From Romanomermis culicivorax (Eukaryota > Nematoda > Enoplea > Mermithida > Mermithidae): 64,000 nucleotides of DNA. A model generated the notes under the pieces. The model saw only the letters and a program-made list of their open reading frames with translations. It had not been told where the DNA came from and did not search any database. The position numbers and the translations under genes were made by a program. Shown here piece after piece: positions 36,971 to 48,081 of the stretch (position 1 is the first letter of the stretch; each line of letters begins with the position of its first letter). The stretch lies in the NCBI GenBank assembly GCA_963922205.1, contig CAWUHX010000084.1, positions 496,001 through 560,000 of the forward strand, given 5' to 3'.

Positions 36971-37329
36971 AAGCAGTTAATTATGTTATAATATTAATAT
37001 TTTTTGTTATTTTTATGTGATTTTTTAAAATTATAGTTAATAATATGTTATACATGATTTTTTGAAATTTTGTGAAGTGTCACCAAGCTGAATTTAGTCC
37101 TGTAATAACTTCTGCACAAAGGGCCAAAAAGATTTGTGCCAGTGTCACAAAAAATTTTTTCATCCCAAATACATACTGAAAACTTTTAAAAAATTTTGTG
37201 CCAGAAGTTTGATAAAAACATACCCGTATCCCCAGGATTTTTGAAAAAGGGGGAATATTTTCCAAAATTTGTTTAAAATGTACTGAATAAAAAGGAAATC
37301 ATTTTCGCAGTAAAGACAACTTATCCATA

Positions 37330-37640
37330 CCTGTAATTGGCGGGAGGTTGGGGGGGGGGGGACCCCACCTCCAATTTGGTCAGACCCTATACCCAAATTT
37401 TGGGACCCCCACCTCACTCCCAACTTGGTCAACCCCCCCTCCAAACTCTGAAAAATTGGAAAAAATTAGGAAAAGAGTGACTTTTTTTGCCTTTGTAGGG
37501 AAATTTCCGAAATTTTTCCAACTTTTTTGGGGGTTTCCCCCTCCCCAAAATTTTGGAAATGTTGGGACCCCCACCCCAAAAGTTTGGGTTAACCCTAGCC
37601 CCCCACTAGTCGGACACCTTACAGCTATGGACTTATTTTC
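37330..37640. repeat. G/C-run repeat module, copy 1
   Basis: The sequence alternates C or G runs with A/T stretches (CCCCAAAATTTTGG, CCCCACTAGTCGGACACCTTACA) and is related to 38590-38765, which has the same order (GAAAAAATTAGGAAA, CCCCAAAATTTTGGGTT, GGTCAAACCTCTTACA). It lies near an open frame that is a composition artefact. Confidence 0.6.
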
Positions 37641-37844
37641 ACTTAGTTAAGAGTGCTTGAATTAGTGGCTAAATTCTTTGTTTGACCAAAAGTATGTAGA
37701 TATAATAATTTAATTTGGGAATTGTGATGTATAAATACAATGATATTGCTGAAAACTTTTAATGTAAAAAAATTTAGGGCATACCTGTTATTGATGGGAA
37801 CCCCCAACTTGGCCAATTATATACCCAACCCCCCAGCAGGGTTT

Positions 37845-38765
37845 TTTTGCACAGGCCAGGTTGCAATGTGCAACTTGGGGAAAAATTTTGGTTGCACAGA
37901 TAAATTTTTGGTTGCTCACTCTAAAGTCGATAAATTTGCTCAAATTTATGGAAAAAACCATCACAAACTGGTTTTCTTGTATTTCATTTGATCGGCCTCA
38001 GTTTCAGACATTTGAAACCCCATTTTCTGAGTTTTGGGGAGAAAATGAAAAGATTAATATGACTAGACTAGAGTAGTGTTTGATTTGTTTGTTTGTTTGA
38101 TGTTTGATTTCTCAGTGGATTTATAATGAATTTTCAGTTGGACAAACTAAAATTCAAAAACTAGGCAAGCGACTAAGAATTTGGATCTTTCAATGGGTAA
38201 AAATTTCTACACTCAAAATTTTTTAATCACATGAAAGTCGAAATTTTTATGAAGATGGCAAAATAAATTTTGGGAAAATGACTGAGAAAAATGTTACTTT
38301 TCATCAAATTGGTCAACAAATAATATAGGATCGAACATTTATCCATAATATGTTGATAATTAGAACCTATAAGCACTAACTAGAATGACCTTTTATAACC
38401 GCGCACTAGAATAATATAAAAAATCATAAGTTGATTGGAATCCTGCGCAAAGCGCAGGAAAATTTCACTTTTTTCCATTTTGGAATGCATAAAAATGCAT
38501 CTCCACACAGAAAACTCAATTGCCTAATCAAAGGAGCAATGAGCCCTCAAGTTGCACTGTGCAACTTGGCGGAAAAAATTTGGTTGCACAGCCCCAAATT
38601 TGGTTGCTGTGTGCAAAAGAAACCCTGCCCCCCAGACTTGAAAAAATTAGGAAACATTGGCAAAAAGGTGCCTTCTTTGGGAAAAAATTTCGACTTTTTC
38701 TGACCCCAGCCCCAAAATTTTGGGTTTACCCTCCCCAACTGGTCAAACCTCTTACATGTATGGTT
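37845..38765. repeat. Second G/C-run module plus a GTTGCA-type duplicated segment
   Basis: TTGCAATGTGCAACTTGGGG...TTTTGGTTGCACAG at about 37860-37910 recurs as TTGCACTGTGCAACTTGGCG...TTTGGTTGCACAG at about 38553-38600. A perfect hairpin, TCCTGCGCAAAGCGCAGGA, is at 38441-38459. The family is non-coding. Confidence 0.6.
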
Positions 38766-38934
38766 TAGGGGAGGGGGGAATTCCCCCTTCCCCCCTCTAA
38801 ATATGGGCCTGGATAAAAACATAACTAAAGCATACCTGTAAGCACGGTTTTTTCCTGGAAAATTTTTTCCACATGAAAACCAGACCCAAAATTTTTTTTC
38901 TCATTTACAAAAATTTTCCTCATTTTTAAAAACA

Positions 38935-39665
38935 TTTATAATGTGGCTATGGATGCTTTTTTATGCATTTTAGGAGCATACCCAAGCATTTTATTATATT
39001 TGGAGTCAGAAACCTGCAAAACTGAGGAAACAACTTGAGAAAATTTTGGTTATGTTATTTTAGTCAAAATGAGCTCATGGAGAATATATTGGTGTTGTAC
39101 AAGAGCAGGTGAAGCATGTTAATGATAGAGTTCTCAGGAATTTATCTGCTATTAACATTTCTGTGGTTGCTATTAGAATCATCTAATTTTATCTATACTT
39201 CTTGGTCCAGCGCCGAGCACCGAAAAAATTATTAGATTTTCATTTTCTAAAACTCTGGAAAATGAACCTTCACAACGTTGAGAGATAAATTAAAATCAAA
39301 CTGATGAAGTGTAATTTCTTTCAAATTCCGGCATGAAGTGCCAGAAAAATTTTCTGGGTTATATATTCTAAAACGCCGGAAAAGAAATCTCTCCAACAGA
39401 TATTCATGAACATAAGTTGTAAAATCACAGTTTAGAATGATGTGTTCAATCTCCATCTTCAATAAACGTAAGAGTTCAGGCTGCAAACATTTAAAAAATT
39501 TCAAGCATGGAGAGAAAAATTGAGAGAATTGATGGAAAATCTCAATTTTGGGTGACATAATCGACTGTCAACGATTAGAAAATGAAATGAGCTAACTTGA
39601 TTGATAGAAACTGTTGAGCATTAATAAGTAAAGTCAAAGTAGGTATGGGAATGGCCGGGCATGAT
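38935..39665 (-). repeat. Right copy of the long inverted repeat
   Basis: Reverse-complement partner of 32995-33735. The distance between the arms is about 5.2 kb, and the interval holds the hAT fragment and the LINE relic. A hairpin motif, CCGGCATGAAGTGCCAG, lies at about 39329-39345. Confidence 0.8.
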
Positions 39666-39669
39666 AGAT

Positions 39670-40055
39670 AATAGTTGAGATTGTATACCCCTGACGGGGG
39701 TGAAGTGCCAGAAAATTTTGGGATTTTGATGATGATGATGTTTACTAGTCGAGGACAAAAGAAACCAAATATAAAAAAATCCATAGAGTATTATGTTAAA
39801 ACACTAAAAACATTTTTATGACCGAACAAATGTAAAAAGAAAATACACAAAGATAGCAAGAGAAAATATCCAGAAATCAGCCAAGGTTAAAAAACAGAAA
39901 TAAAACAGAATGAGAGTTTCAAGATAATGTAAGTTTGAAATAAACAAACTACTGTAAAGATAAGTTCAATTACTCTAGGAAGCGCAGGTTACAGAATGTA
40001 ACGAACTAAGGTGTTCCCCCATAGAATTTGGAAAAATCGATTTTCATAATTTTGT
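39670..40055. other. Non-coding DNA
   Basis: A short GAT run near 39728 and AT-rich sequence. No gene is seen. Confidence 0.5.
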
Positions 40056-40059
40056 TCTT

Positions 40060-40335
40060 AAAAAATTCTAGACTGGAAGAATTGATAGCTTCTTAAGGAA
40101 GGTTATTCCATGTATCTGTTACAAAAATCATATAATCTCCAATTAGATTTTGCTTTGCCAGTAATGAGCTTGAAATCATGTTGGGGATGAGTGTTGTCAT
40201 TAGAGTTTAGCATAAAGAAATCATTTTTGTCAATACAAGTGTGATCTCTGATAATTCTATACATCAAAGAAAGAGCAGCTATTAATCTGTGGGTTTCAAG
40301 TCATTCTTGATAAAAAGCTTTTAGACATTCTTCGT
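40060..40335 (-). pseudogene. LINE RT C-terminal fragment
   Basis: On the minus strand a broken frame reads RLIAALSLMYRIIRD, DFKLITGK, and a degenerate CNRYMEQPS block, the usual end of CR1/L2/Jockey-type ORF2 proteins. It lies 1.1 kb downstream, in LINE orientation, of the RT fragment at 41431-42075 and may be the end of the same element, interrupted by an insertion at about 40340-41430. Confidence 0.5.
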
Positions 40336-40339
40336 GAGA

Positions 40340-41430
40340 AAGGCTAGAGTTTTTACCAAATAATCTCTCGGTAAACTTCGGTTGTACATTTTCGATGAGC
40401 AGAATTCAGTATTTTTTTGCCAGGGTAAATGAAAATTTTTGGGTGCAAACAAAATTGAGGTACTCATTTGTAGATGTAAAAATGGATCCTTTCCATTCAG
40501 GGAAGAAAATTTTGGGGATAAGGTACAAAAAATATGCATTTTGGTGCATTTTATAAGTTCCTAATCTCAAAATTTTCCGCTGGTTATAACTTTAATAATC
40601 ATTAGTATGTATTAACTAGCCCAGACGCAGCTTTCAGAATGTCTACCCTCACTTACCATTTTATGTATAATAGTTTTCATTATCTCAAATGTATCATCTC
40701 ATTTTTTTATGTGATAATCTTCAATATTTTATCTTGATATTTAATGAAGATTCACCATTTTTCCTTGATACATTTCTTGAGAAAGATCAATACATCTAAA
40801 CTATAAACTTTTAGGAGTGATTATTCCTTTCTTAATGTAAAATCAATTCGGAAGCTTCATGGAAGTAGTTTTCTTAAATTTCTACTCTTCCACTAATATC
40901 TTTTGGGCCAAGTTCATGAGAGTTAACAAATAAATTACTGGTTTTAAAATGTTTGAAATGATGAAATTCTAAAAATTACAACTTTTGAACACAAAATTCG
41001 AATCTAATTCTTGAAAGAATATTTTGGAGAATTGATTTTCCAGTGTCGCTGGATATCAATAAACAAAATATTTTCCAGCACTTCATGCCAGAAAGATTAA
41101 CATCTTTTTCAGACTTTCACTTGTCATCATAGAGGACTTGACTATCGATTTATCATCTAATGTGCATTCATTATGCTATTGGATAGTTTTCTAGAAACTT
41201 TGTTTCACAATGCTTGTAAATTAGACTTGAAACTCGAAAATTCCAATTTTTTGCTCAATTTTCATGATTTTTTTTTCATAGTTATAAATAAAATTTGAAA
41301 ATTACACTGTTTGGTTATTAGTCTTTGGCCATGACGTGTAGGAACACTGGTAACTTATTTATGCCTAGTTTTGATGTGTACAAATTGTACAAATGAAATA
41401 TTGGCTGCCATTTGTACTTGTGCAAATGGG
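40340..41430. other. AT-rich DNA, possible insertion in a LINE
   Basis: No gene is seen. It contains one hairpin motif (CCAGCACTTCATGCCAG near 41075-41091) and long A/T runs. Confidence 0.45.
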
Positions 41431-42075
41431 TCATGTACAAAAAAAAAACCCTGGCAGAATTTCATTCATGTGAAAAGGATTCCACACCGTGGAGCAGTGC
41501 TCAAGTATGGGTCTGACATATGTATTGATGGCTTTAATTAGAACTGATTTATTTCTCAAAGTAAAAGCTTTCAGGATCAGGGAACTCCATTGGTGAGCTC
41601 TGTTCACAATTGAGTTTATATGATTATTGAAAGATAAATTGTGAGAAATAAGCACACTGAGATCTTTTACAGTTTGCTCTTCATAGGGTAAATATCGCCT
41701 ATCCAACTGATAACAATGTATAGGATTAGAATAACCAAGATAGAGTACTTTACTTTTATCAGGAGAGATATCAAGCTGCCAGAGAGCAGACCAGGCAGAA
41801 ATTCTATCAAGATCTGTTTGGAGAATATGATTATTAGTAGAGGAGTTGAAAATTTTTATATCATCAGCAAACAAAACCATATTGGACTTGATATTGTCAG
41901 AAAGATCATTTATATACTACTGGAATAGTGTTGGTCCTAAGACGCTGCCTTGTGAAACACCACTTGTGACAGAAGAGAATTCAGAGAAATTAGTTTCTAT
42001 ATTAACTCCTTTGTAGCATTTTAAGAGAAAAGCAGAAATCCAACTTTTTAGGGATTCAGATATAATTTACGGTTG
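41431..42075 (-). pseudogene. LINE reverse transcriptase fragment
   Basis: The frame reads, on the minus strand, SQGSVLGPTLF and an in-frame stop, then NDLSDNIKSNMVLFADDIKIF with the catalytic FADD box near 41865, followed by the downstream RT blocks (SKVLYLGYS, VKDLSVLIS, YVRPILEHCSTVWNPF). This matches the same LINE group as the relic at 34.5-37 kb but is a separate copy. Both ends are missing. Confidence 0.8.
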
Positions 42076-43060
42076 CAAATTTTTGGGTTATGGTAAAATA
42101 CAGGTTACTGTAGCTGGATAACTTGCGAATTGGACAAAATATGTTATATATAATTTGGAAATTGTTATTATTTCAGAAACAACAAATGTGAAGATGTCGA
42201 AGGAATAAATATTGAAATGAAAAATGGTCCATCCAAGTAAGCAATAATGAAATTTGTCAATATTAATTCGAAAGAGGGAAACTTCAACTTTCCAGGTTCC
42301 AACAAATCGTATTCTGGACAAGAAGCAACAAATTTGCAAATCAACCCCACGATAAATAGAAGAGAAAGTAAGAGAGAAGTCAACTTGATTGTTTATTAGT
42401 TCAAGAATAAGTAGAATGAATAACACATACAAAACATACACTTACATACAAATAAAAAGACATAAAAAATAGCAAAAAAAGTATAAATGACACAAATGGA
42501 ATCACATGACCAAAATCTTTCTGTTTTCCAGCATGGGTGTGGGCTGCAGGAAGAAAAGACAGTGGACACGTGGATTGCTCATTGAAGATAAACTTTATGT
42601 TTTATTTGTTCGTTTTTTTCTTTAATAAAAAGTGAAACCTCTGATGTATGCTGAAGAAGTAGCTAATGTTCCTGTCTACTACAGGATTAGATGACCCATC
42701 CAATACTAACCTAAATGATAAAAAATATTTTTCTCCCTGTTTTACATCAATTTACCTGATTTTCAGGCCCTTAAATCAAAAAGAAATACGACAAGGAAAA
42801 TAGGAGAGAAAAAAGATGGACCAAAAAATAGGAGAGAAAAAAGATGGACCGCTCCAAAAAAGATGGACCAAAAGAACGAATTTTGCCAGGCAAGTTTTGA
42901 GCACCAGAAATGTGGAAAAATTTAAAAAGTTTAAAGCAACAATAAGACGGGATAGTAATAATTTTTTTTGTATTTTATTTGTGTTTTTGTATTTTGTATT
43001 TTTTGGAATAAAATTTGTATGAAATAACGAATTTTGATCCAAAAATTATGCAGCTAAATG
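42076..43060. other. AT-rich DNA with a short tandem repeat
   Basis: At about 42800-42875 the unit AATAGGAGAGAAAAAAGATGGACCAAAA occurs twice and then once in part. Otherwise I see no feature. Confidence 0.6.
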
Positions 43061-43084
43061 AAATTAGTGTTGCCCCCTGCCTCT

Positions 43085-43610
43085 ATAACCACCCTATTGA
43101 AAGCTGCCACGGTGAGGATTGTTGAGGGGCTTCCTGGGTGGCGCCATAGCTGTCCCACAATTGGCCAATGTCGGGGTTGGTGTAACCATCCCGACCAGGG
43201 TTCAACAAAAATGTCTGGGTTCGGGACCCATGGATTAGCTAAAACATCAATCCTACGCGAGGAATGTTGTATGTTACCACACAACATCCCTCCCCCCGTG
43301 GAGTAACAGGGGCGCCCCTGGTATGGTCACCAGTGTTGAAGGGCTTCCTAGGTGGCACTGGAGCTGTCCCACCACTGCCCAAAGTCCGGGTAGGTGTGAC
43401 TGAACCCATCCATTTTTGTTGAGCGAATGTTGTATGGTAACATACAACATTTGACCCATAAGATTAATGTTTTAGCCAATCCATGGGTCCCGAACCCGGC
43501 CATTTTTGTTGAGCCCTGGTCAGGATGGTTACACCTACCCCGACATTGGCCAATGGTGGGACAGCCATGGGACCACCAAGGAAGCCCTTTAACAGGATAG
43601 GGACCATCCC
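43085..43610. repeat. Three related units of about 170 bp, one inverted
   Basis: Units at about 43115-43270 and 43335-43450 run in one orientation, and 43440-43600 is inverted. All share CCNNGGTGGCNC, CTGTCCCAC, TTTTTGTTGA and an AATGTTGTATG end. Two ends meet as the palindrome AATGTTGTATG-GTAA-CATACAACATT at 43427-43452. They may be termini of an inverted-repeat element. Confidence 0.65.
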
Positions 43611-43639
43611 AGTTTCTGCAACCCTTGAGGAGTCCCCCA

Positions 43640-43760
43640 AAAACTCCATGGGGTGTGGTCCCACAAGGGGCCCCCACCATCACCATGGGGTGTGGTCCCA
43701 CAGAGGGCCCCGGCCAAAAACTCCATGGGGTGTGGTCCCACAAGGGGCCCCGACCATCTT
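43640..43760 (-). repeat. Minisatellite within the end of an unknown coding relic
   Basis: Three copies of a 36-39-bp unit built around CCATGGGGTGTGGTCCCACA and GGGGCCCC. The repeat lies at the downstream end of the minus-strand coding relic, so the open frames over it are not independent genes. Confidence 0.8.
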
Positions 43761-46700
43761 CAAGGCTCTACCTTGAACCTGTCCCTGACCCCAGCCTCGG
43801 CCATATCCCCCTCTAGTTCCTCTCTGGTATGTGCCCTGAGTGGAACTTAGGGAAGATACTCCAGAGGCGGAGGTACTGGACCTACCCTGACTTTGCTGGT
43901 TTGTGTAAGGTAACTTGAACACTCCAGGCTGTTGCCTACCCTGGAAATGAGATGACTGTCCCGAGTGCTGGCTTCTACTCCTGGATGTAACTCCAGGTTG
44001 CTATTCTGTTAAAATAGGAATCTTGAATGGTTGATCTTCATCATCTTGGGCTCTCTGGAACTTTCCAGAAAACCTCTGAACCACTTCTGACAATCTTCTC
44101 TTCATTGCCATATCTACTGCAGTTCACTAGTGTTCCTGAATTTGGTTGGCATGTGCTTCCCTGAATGCAGTACTACCCTCTCCCCGCAAGTAGATTGCAT
44201 AATACTTTTCTGTCACAAATAACTTGGCCCATGCATCAACTGCACCAATGTGTCTTGGGCCCAACTGCTGCTGTTCTAATTTTAGCAACACCATGGTACA
44301 TAAGTATCTCACGGCTGCCATCACTATTCCTGCATCAAAATTATAGAACCAAATGGGCATCATCTTGATCCAGATGTATTCCCAAATGGGCTCAGGAATG
44401 TTTATGTGATCATACAGGAAACCACCTTGAAGCTCAAAGTGATCCCCATAGTTCTCGTAAAGCTCCTCTACTCCATTATTCACCAATGCCCAGATGATTT
44501 GATTCCTATCATCATCTGGCATATCCTGAGCAAAAAATTTGATCACCTCTGGTGTCGAAAAATCTATCTTTCCCTTCACTACCCCAAATCTCTCATGGAC
44601 ATCAGTAATCTCTCAAAACAGAGCTCAAGTACTCTAAAGTTACTTCCTTATCTCTACTTCTCCTGGCTGACCTAGTGGACTCTGACGTAGAGGTTTTGGA
44701 AATAACTTTTTTTCCCTGAGGAACTGCTCTGGGTCTGCTGAGAGGTCTCATCTACTTTAGACATGGGCTTTGCCCAAGTACCTTTAGTCCTAGTGCTTAC
44801 CTGCGAGGTAGTCGACTAACTAGGTAACTTTGCCATACGTGCCATCGACTGCGCTTGACTCGTAGAACTTGTAGTTCCAGGTGTCTGGCTCCTTGGTGTA
44901 GTTTTCATCTTGGACTTTATTGAATTGATCAATAAAGTCATTGATCCGACAAATTTCGAGTCTGCAGATGTCATGCTTTCTGTCTTTTCCCCTTCATCAT
45001 CACTGATCTCTATAACATCTTCTTCTTCTCTCTTCTTAGCCCTATTGGCCTTTTGGGCTAATTTCCTCTTTCCTAATCTCTTAATTTTGTCATCTGTATG
45101 ACCACCCTCTCTAAACTTCTTTACTTCTTCGGCGGTATAGACATTCAGTATACCCATGTCTAACACTGGATCTCTCTGCGGTACTTGAACTGACAGCACC
45201 GCCTTGCTGACTGCAGGTTGGGTAACCTGTGTACTAGCTGGCTGTGCTGCCAATTTCAGGATATGATAAGCAGTATGCGGCTTTACTGAAGCTTGAACGG
45301 CTGTAGGTGCTGTTAGAGGCATCGGCTGTGCTGTATTACCAGCCAGAACCTGCTCCAGCTGCTTCTGCTGCTCATCCAATCTCATTTTCTGCTCAGCAAG
45401 CTTTTTGAAGAAAATCTCTTTTTGCCTTTCGACTTATTTTTCAGCCTGCTCCCTGAGCCTTGCTTCAATCTGTGCCATTGTTGGAGCTTCAGCAATTGTG
45501 ATCAAATTGCTTTCTTCCAACATCTGTTCTGCTATAACATCCATCCCAGAAAGTAAACTTTCTGTCTGGTCTAACAAAGACTTTACCTGTGTCTCTTCAT
45601 CAGGTTGGATAGATGATTCAACAGTGACCTCCTTGTCCACTTCTAAATCATCACCTTCTTGATTTAAATCTATAGGTGTATTGAGGTCTGCAGGTATCGC
45701 TTGTTGCCATGCTTGTGCCGCAAAAGGCTCAGCCTGCGTCTCCTCCACCTGATTCATCTTAGCACTCTCTACCTTAGGCTTTTCAGGTTGCTGAACTGCT
45801 ATTTGCTTATCTTACCACTTATGACTGGCGCTGACGGCTGCTTACTTATCAGCATTACTGTAACCTTGTTACCAATGTGCGTAATTTGGATCCCTGGTTG
45901 ATCTGACCGCTAAATATTCTCAAAGAATGGTGGCTTGTAACCTGGCACATATTCAGGTTCATACACCACCATGCTTTTCCTTTGATTTTCCTTTGTTGTA
46001 TCCTCACTCAGATCCATGGGAAATCCTAGGCCTGGCAGTTGGACAGCTATTTGGCGAAAATAAAATCATTGGTAGCAGTACGGATTGCTCTTGTACTGTG
46101 GCCACTCAGCCAAATGGTTCCATTTATCCGCCAGCTTTGATTCCCACGATTTCGTTTTTGGCCAAAATCGAATTGGTATGAGCCCGAAACAATTTCCCCA
46201 GCAAGTAATTGCATCCCCCTTGGTTGGCATATGCACTTCCGTCACTGACAAACTATTGTTGAAAGCTAAATACTGACCATACCAGTCTCCTCTCCACATT
46301 AGTTTCAAAAGTAACTCCTTTCCCTCTGGGCTAAAGGACTTCAAATAGTTGTGGTCAAGGAGAGAGGTCAGATACTCCTCCGACTCCTCTCTACTATGTG
46401 GCCAAAATAAATGAAACGTAAGGGGAATCTTATTGCATGCAGCCTCCAGATTCTTAAAATTGTGTTCAACCAATATTTCAGAATATGGAGCGATGTCCAT
46501 CCTTCAGTGGTGTCTTACGTACGAGTCTATACCATTCGATGTATTGACTGGTTCATACTCCTGGTAATCAACTTCCAGAGATGTAATCTCCAACAGTTGC
46601 TGAGTCCCCTTCCTGTACCCTAGGAAGTTTTCGTATAAAACCATGGATACTGGTTCATCAAGTTTATTAAATCCTTTTCCTTGATTAACCATATCCACTA

Positions 46701-47136
46701 CTTTCTTTGTAGTCCAAGCTCTAATCTGCTTTTCCGACAAAGCTTGTTCGAACTCTTCATCCTCACTCAATGTATTATACCCGTCAACATTCTTACCCTT
46801 TTCCTTGATGATATAATCGGGGTGAATCCCCTTCGGGATACTCACATCTCTACCCCTGTTCGGATTTGCTTTGTAATGAGGGAAGCAGTACTCTAAATGG
46901 CCTCCAAATGATGTGTCCAACTGGGCAGCCATACGGGCATACATCTCCTGCCTCATTACATGATAAACACAGGATGATTGTGGCTCTTCCACTTCCGGGC
47001 TTCCACAAAAGGTTTGCGGGAAGTTCTCGCCATGAATCATACTAAAAAACCTATATAGCCTGAAAGCCATTAACTGAATTTGATCCACTTTCATCAAATC
47101 ATGCAGAAAATACTGGAATCCGACCTCAATTTCCAT
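43680..47136 (-). pseudogene. Long decayed coding relic, unassigned (Gag-like or viral)
   Basis: The pieces on the minus strand are 47136-45910 (one frame, interrupted by TGA at 46504-46506 and 46066-46068, ending at TAG 45912-45910), 45757-44816 (interrupted by TAA at 45436-45434), 44579-44127 and 43922-43680. The first piece begins MEIEVGFQYFLHDLMK and is a folded-looking domain. The second is Gln/Ala-rich with an acidic SUMO-interaction-like motif (EEDVIEISDDEGEK). The third is helical, and the last has a Gly/Arg-rich tail (GGYGRGWGQGQVQG). Total length is about 1,100 codons. An N-terminal globular domain, a helical domain and an RNA-binding-like tail would suit a retroelement Gag or a nucleocapsid, but I find no diagnostic motif. 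Confidence 0.4.
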
Positions 47137-47351
47137 AGCTAACTCATAATGGAAAAAACGCTAGGAAAGCCAATAGTGAGTAGCAGTTCTGACCACAGGC
47201 TAACAAAATACAATAAACTAAAACTCTCTCACATGTTTCATCAGATACACTTTAGTACTTCACCAAACCTCGGGCAGAACACCTTGGCACGTACCTCAGG
47301 AGCTCCTACCCCAGTCTCCACTCCTAATCTTATTGAACCTTCCCCTGTGCT

Positions 47352-47944
47352 TGTTGTAGTGTGTTTTCCGCCGATTTTTATTGTTTTGTCAAAACGCGTC
47401 CGAGGCCTGCAGGTGGCAAGTGGAGAGAGCAACGCGGACCACTAGCAGCCATCTTACTGTAGCGCACGTCGGTACGCGTGCGCTGGTCTCTCTCTATTCA
47501 CTTATTGATTAACGTTATATTTTTCTTTTCGTATTTTCTACTAGTTGTGTGCCCCGCCGGCCACCACTAGTACATATTAGCAGCCTCCCACCACGCCTTC
47601 TCGTCTCTTTTCTCACCCGTGCGTGGGAGTCGATCTATTGTTATTATTTTCTTTTCGTCTCGCTCGTCGCGTTTTTGTCACGTAAGTTTTCGTACTTTTA
47701 TTGTGTAATAATAAATAGGTAGGAAAGTTCTCTCGCCTCTTGGTACTGAGCAATAAGGGAGACAATTAAAGAAACTAGGCTTTTCTTTAATTGTTGGGTT
47801 AATTATTGTCGGGGTTTAAGTACCAGTAATTAGGTTATCGGGTAAACGTGGGTGTGGGACGCACGTACATTAAGGACGCAACCTCGGAATCCCAATCCTG
47901 CTCTCGCTGCATCATCTCCGCCCCGACCAAACCAAAATACAACA
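47352..47944 (+). repeat. 5' LTR
   Basis: 593 bp, beginning TGTTGTAGTG and ending TACAACA. It holds the likely promoter and polyadenylation region (AATAATAAATAGG near 47708). Confidence 0.95.
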
Positions 47945-47945
47945 C

Positions 47946-47953
47946 TGGTGACC
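47946..47953 (+). other. Primer-binding site, tRNA-Trp-like
   Basis: TGGTGACC lies one base after the LTR. The match to the tRNA-Trp 3' end covers eight bases, as in the element at the start of the window. Confidence 0.5.
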
Positions 47954-48081
47954 GTTTGGATTGTACGTTGCCGCTCCCCGCTGTTGCGTTGCATCCGAAA
48001 AAATCCAAAGAGTTCAAAATTCGACCCCGCCGTAGCTGCGCCAAAGGGTATAAAAGAGGTTATTATACCTTGCGAAAAAAG

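Noticed and set aside
43525..43850. Pro/Gly-rich frames on the plus strand
   Set aside because: They translate the GGGTGTGGTCCCACA minisatellite and the end of the minus-strand relic.
47848..48081. Upstream extension of Gag into the LTR
   Set aside because: The same sequence occurs in the 3' LTR without gag. The Met at 48082 is the first downstream of the LTR and primer-binding site.
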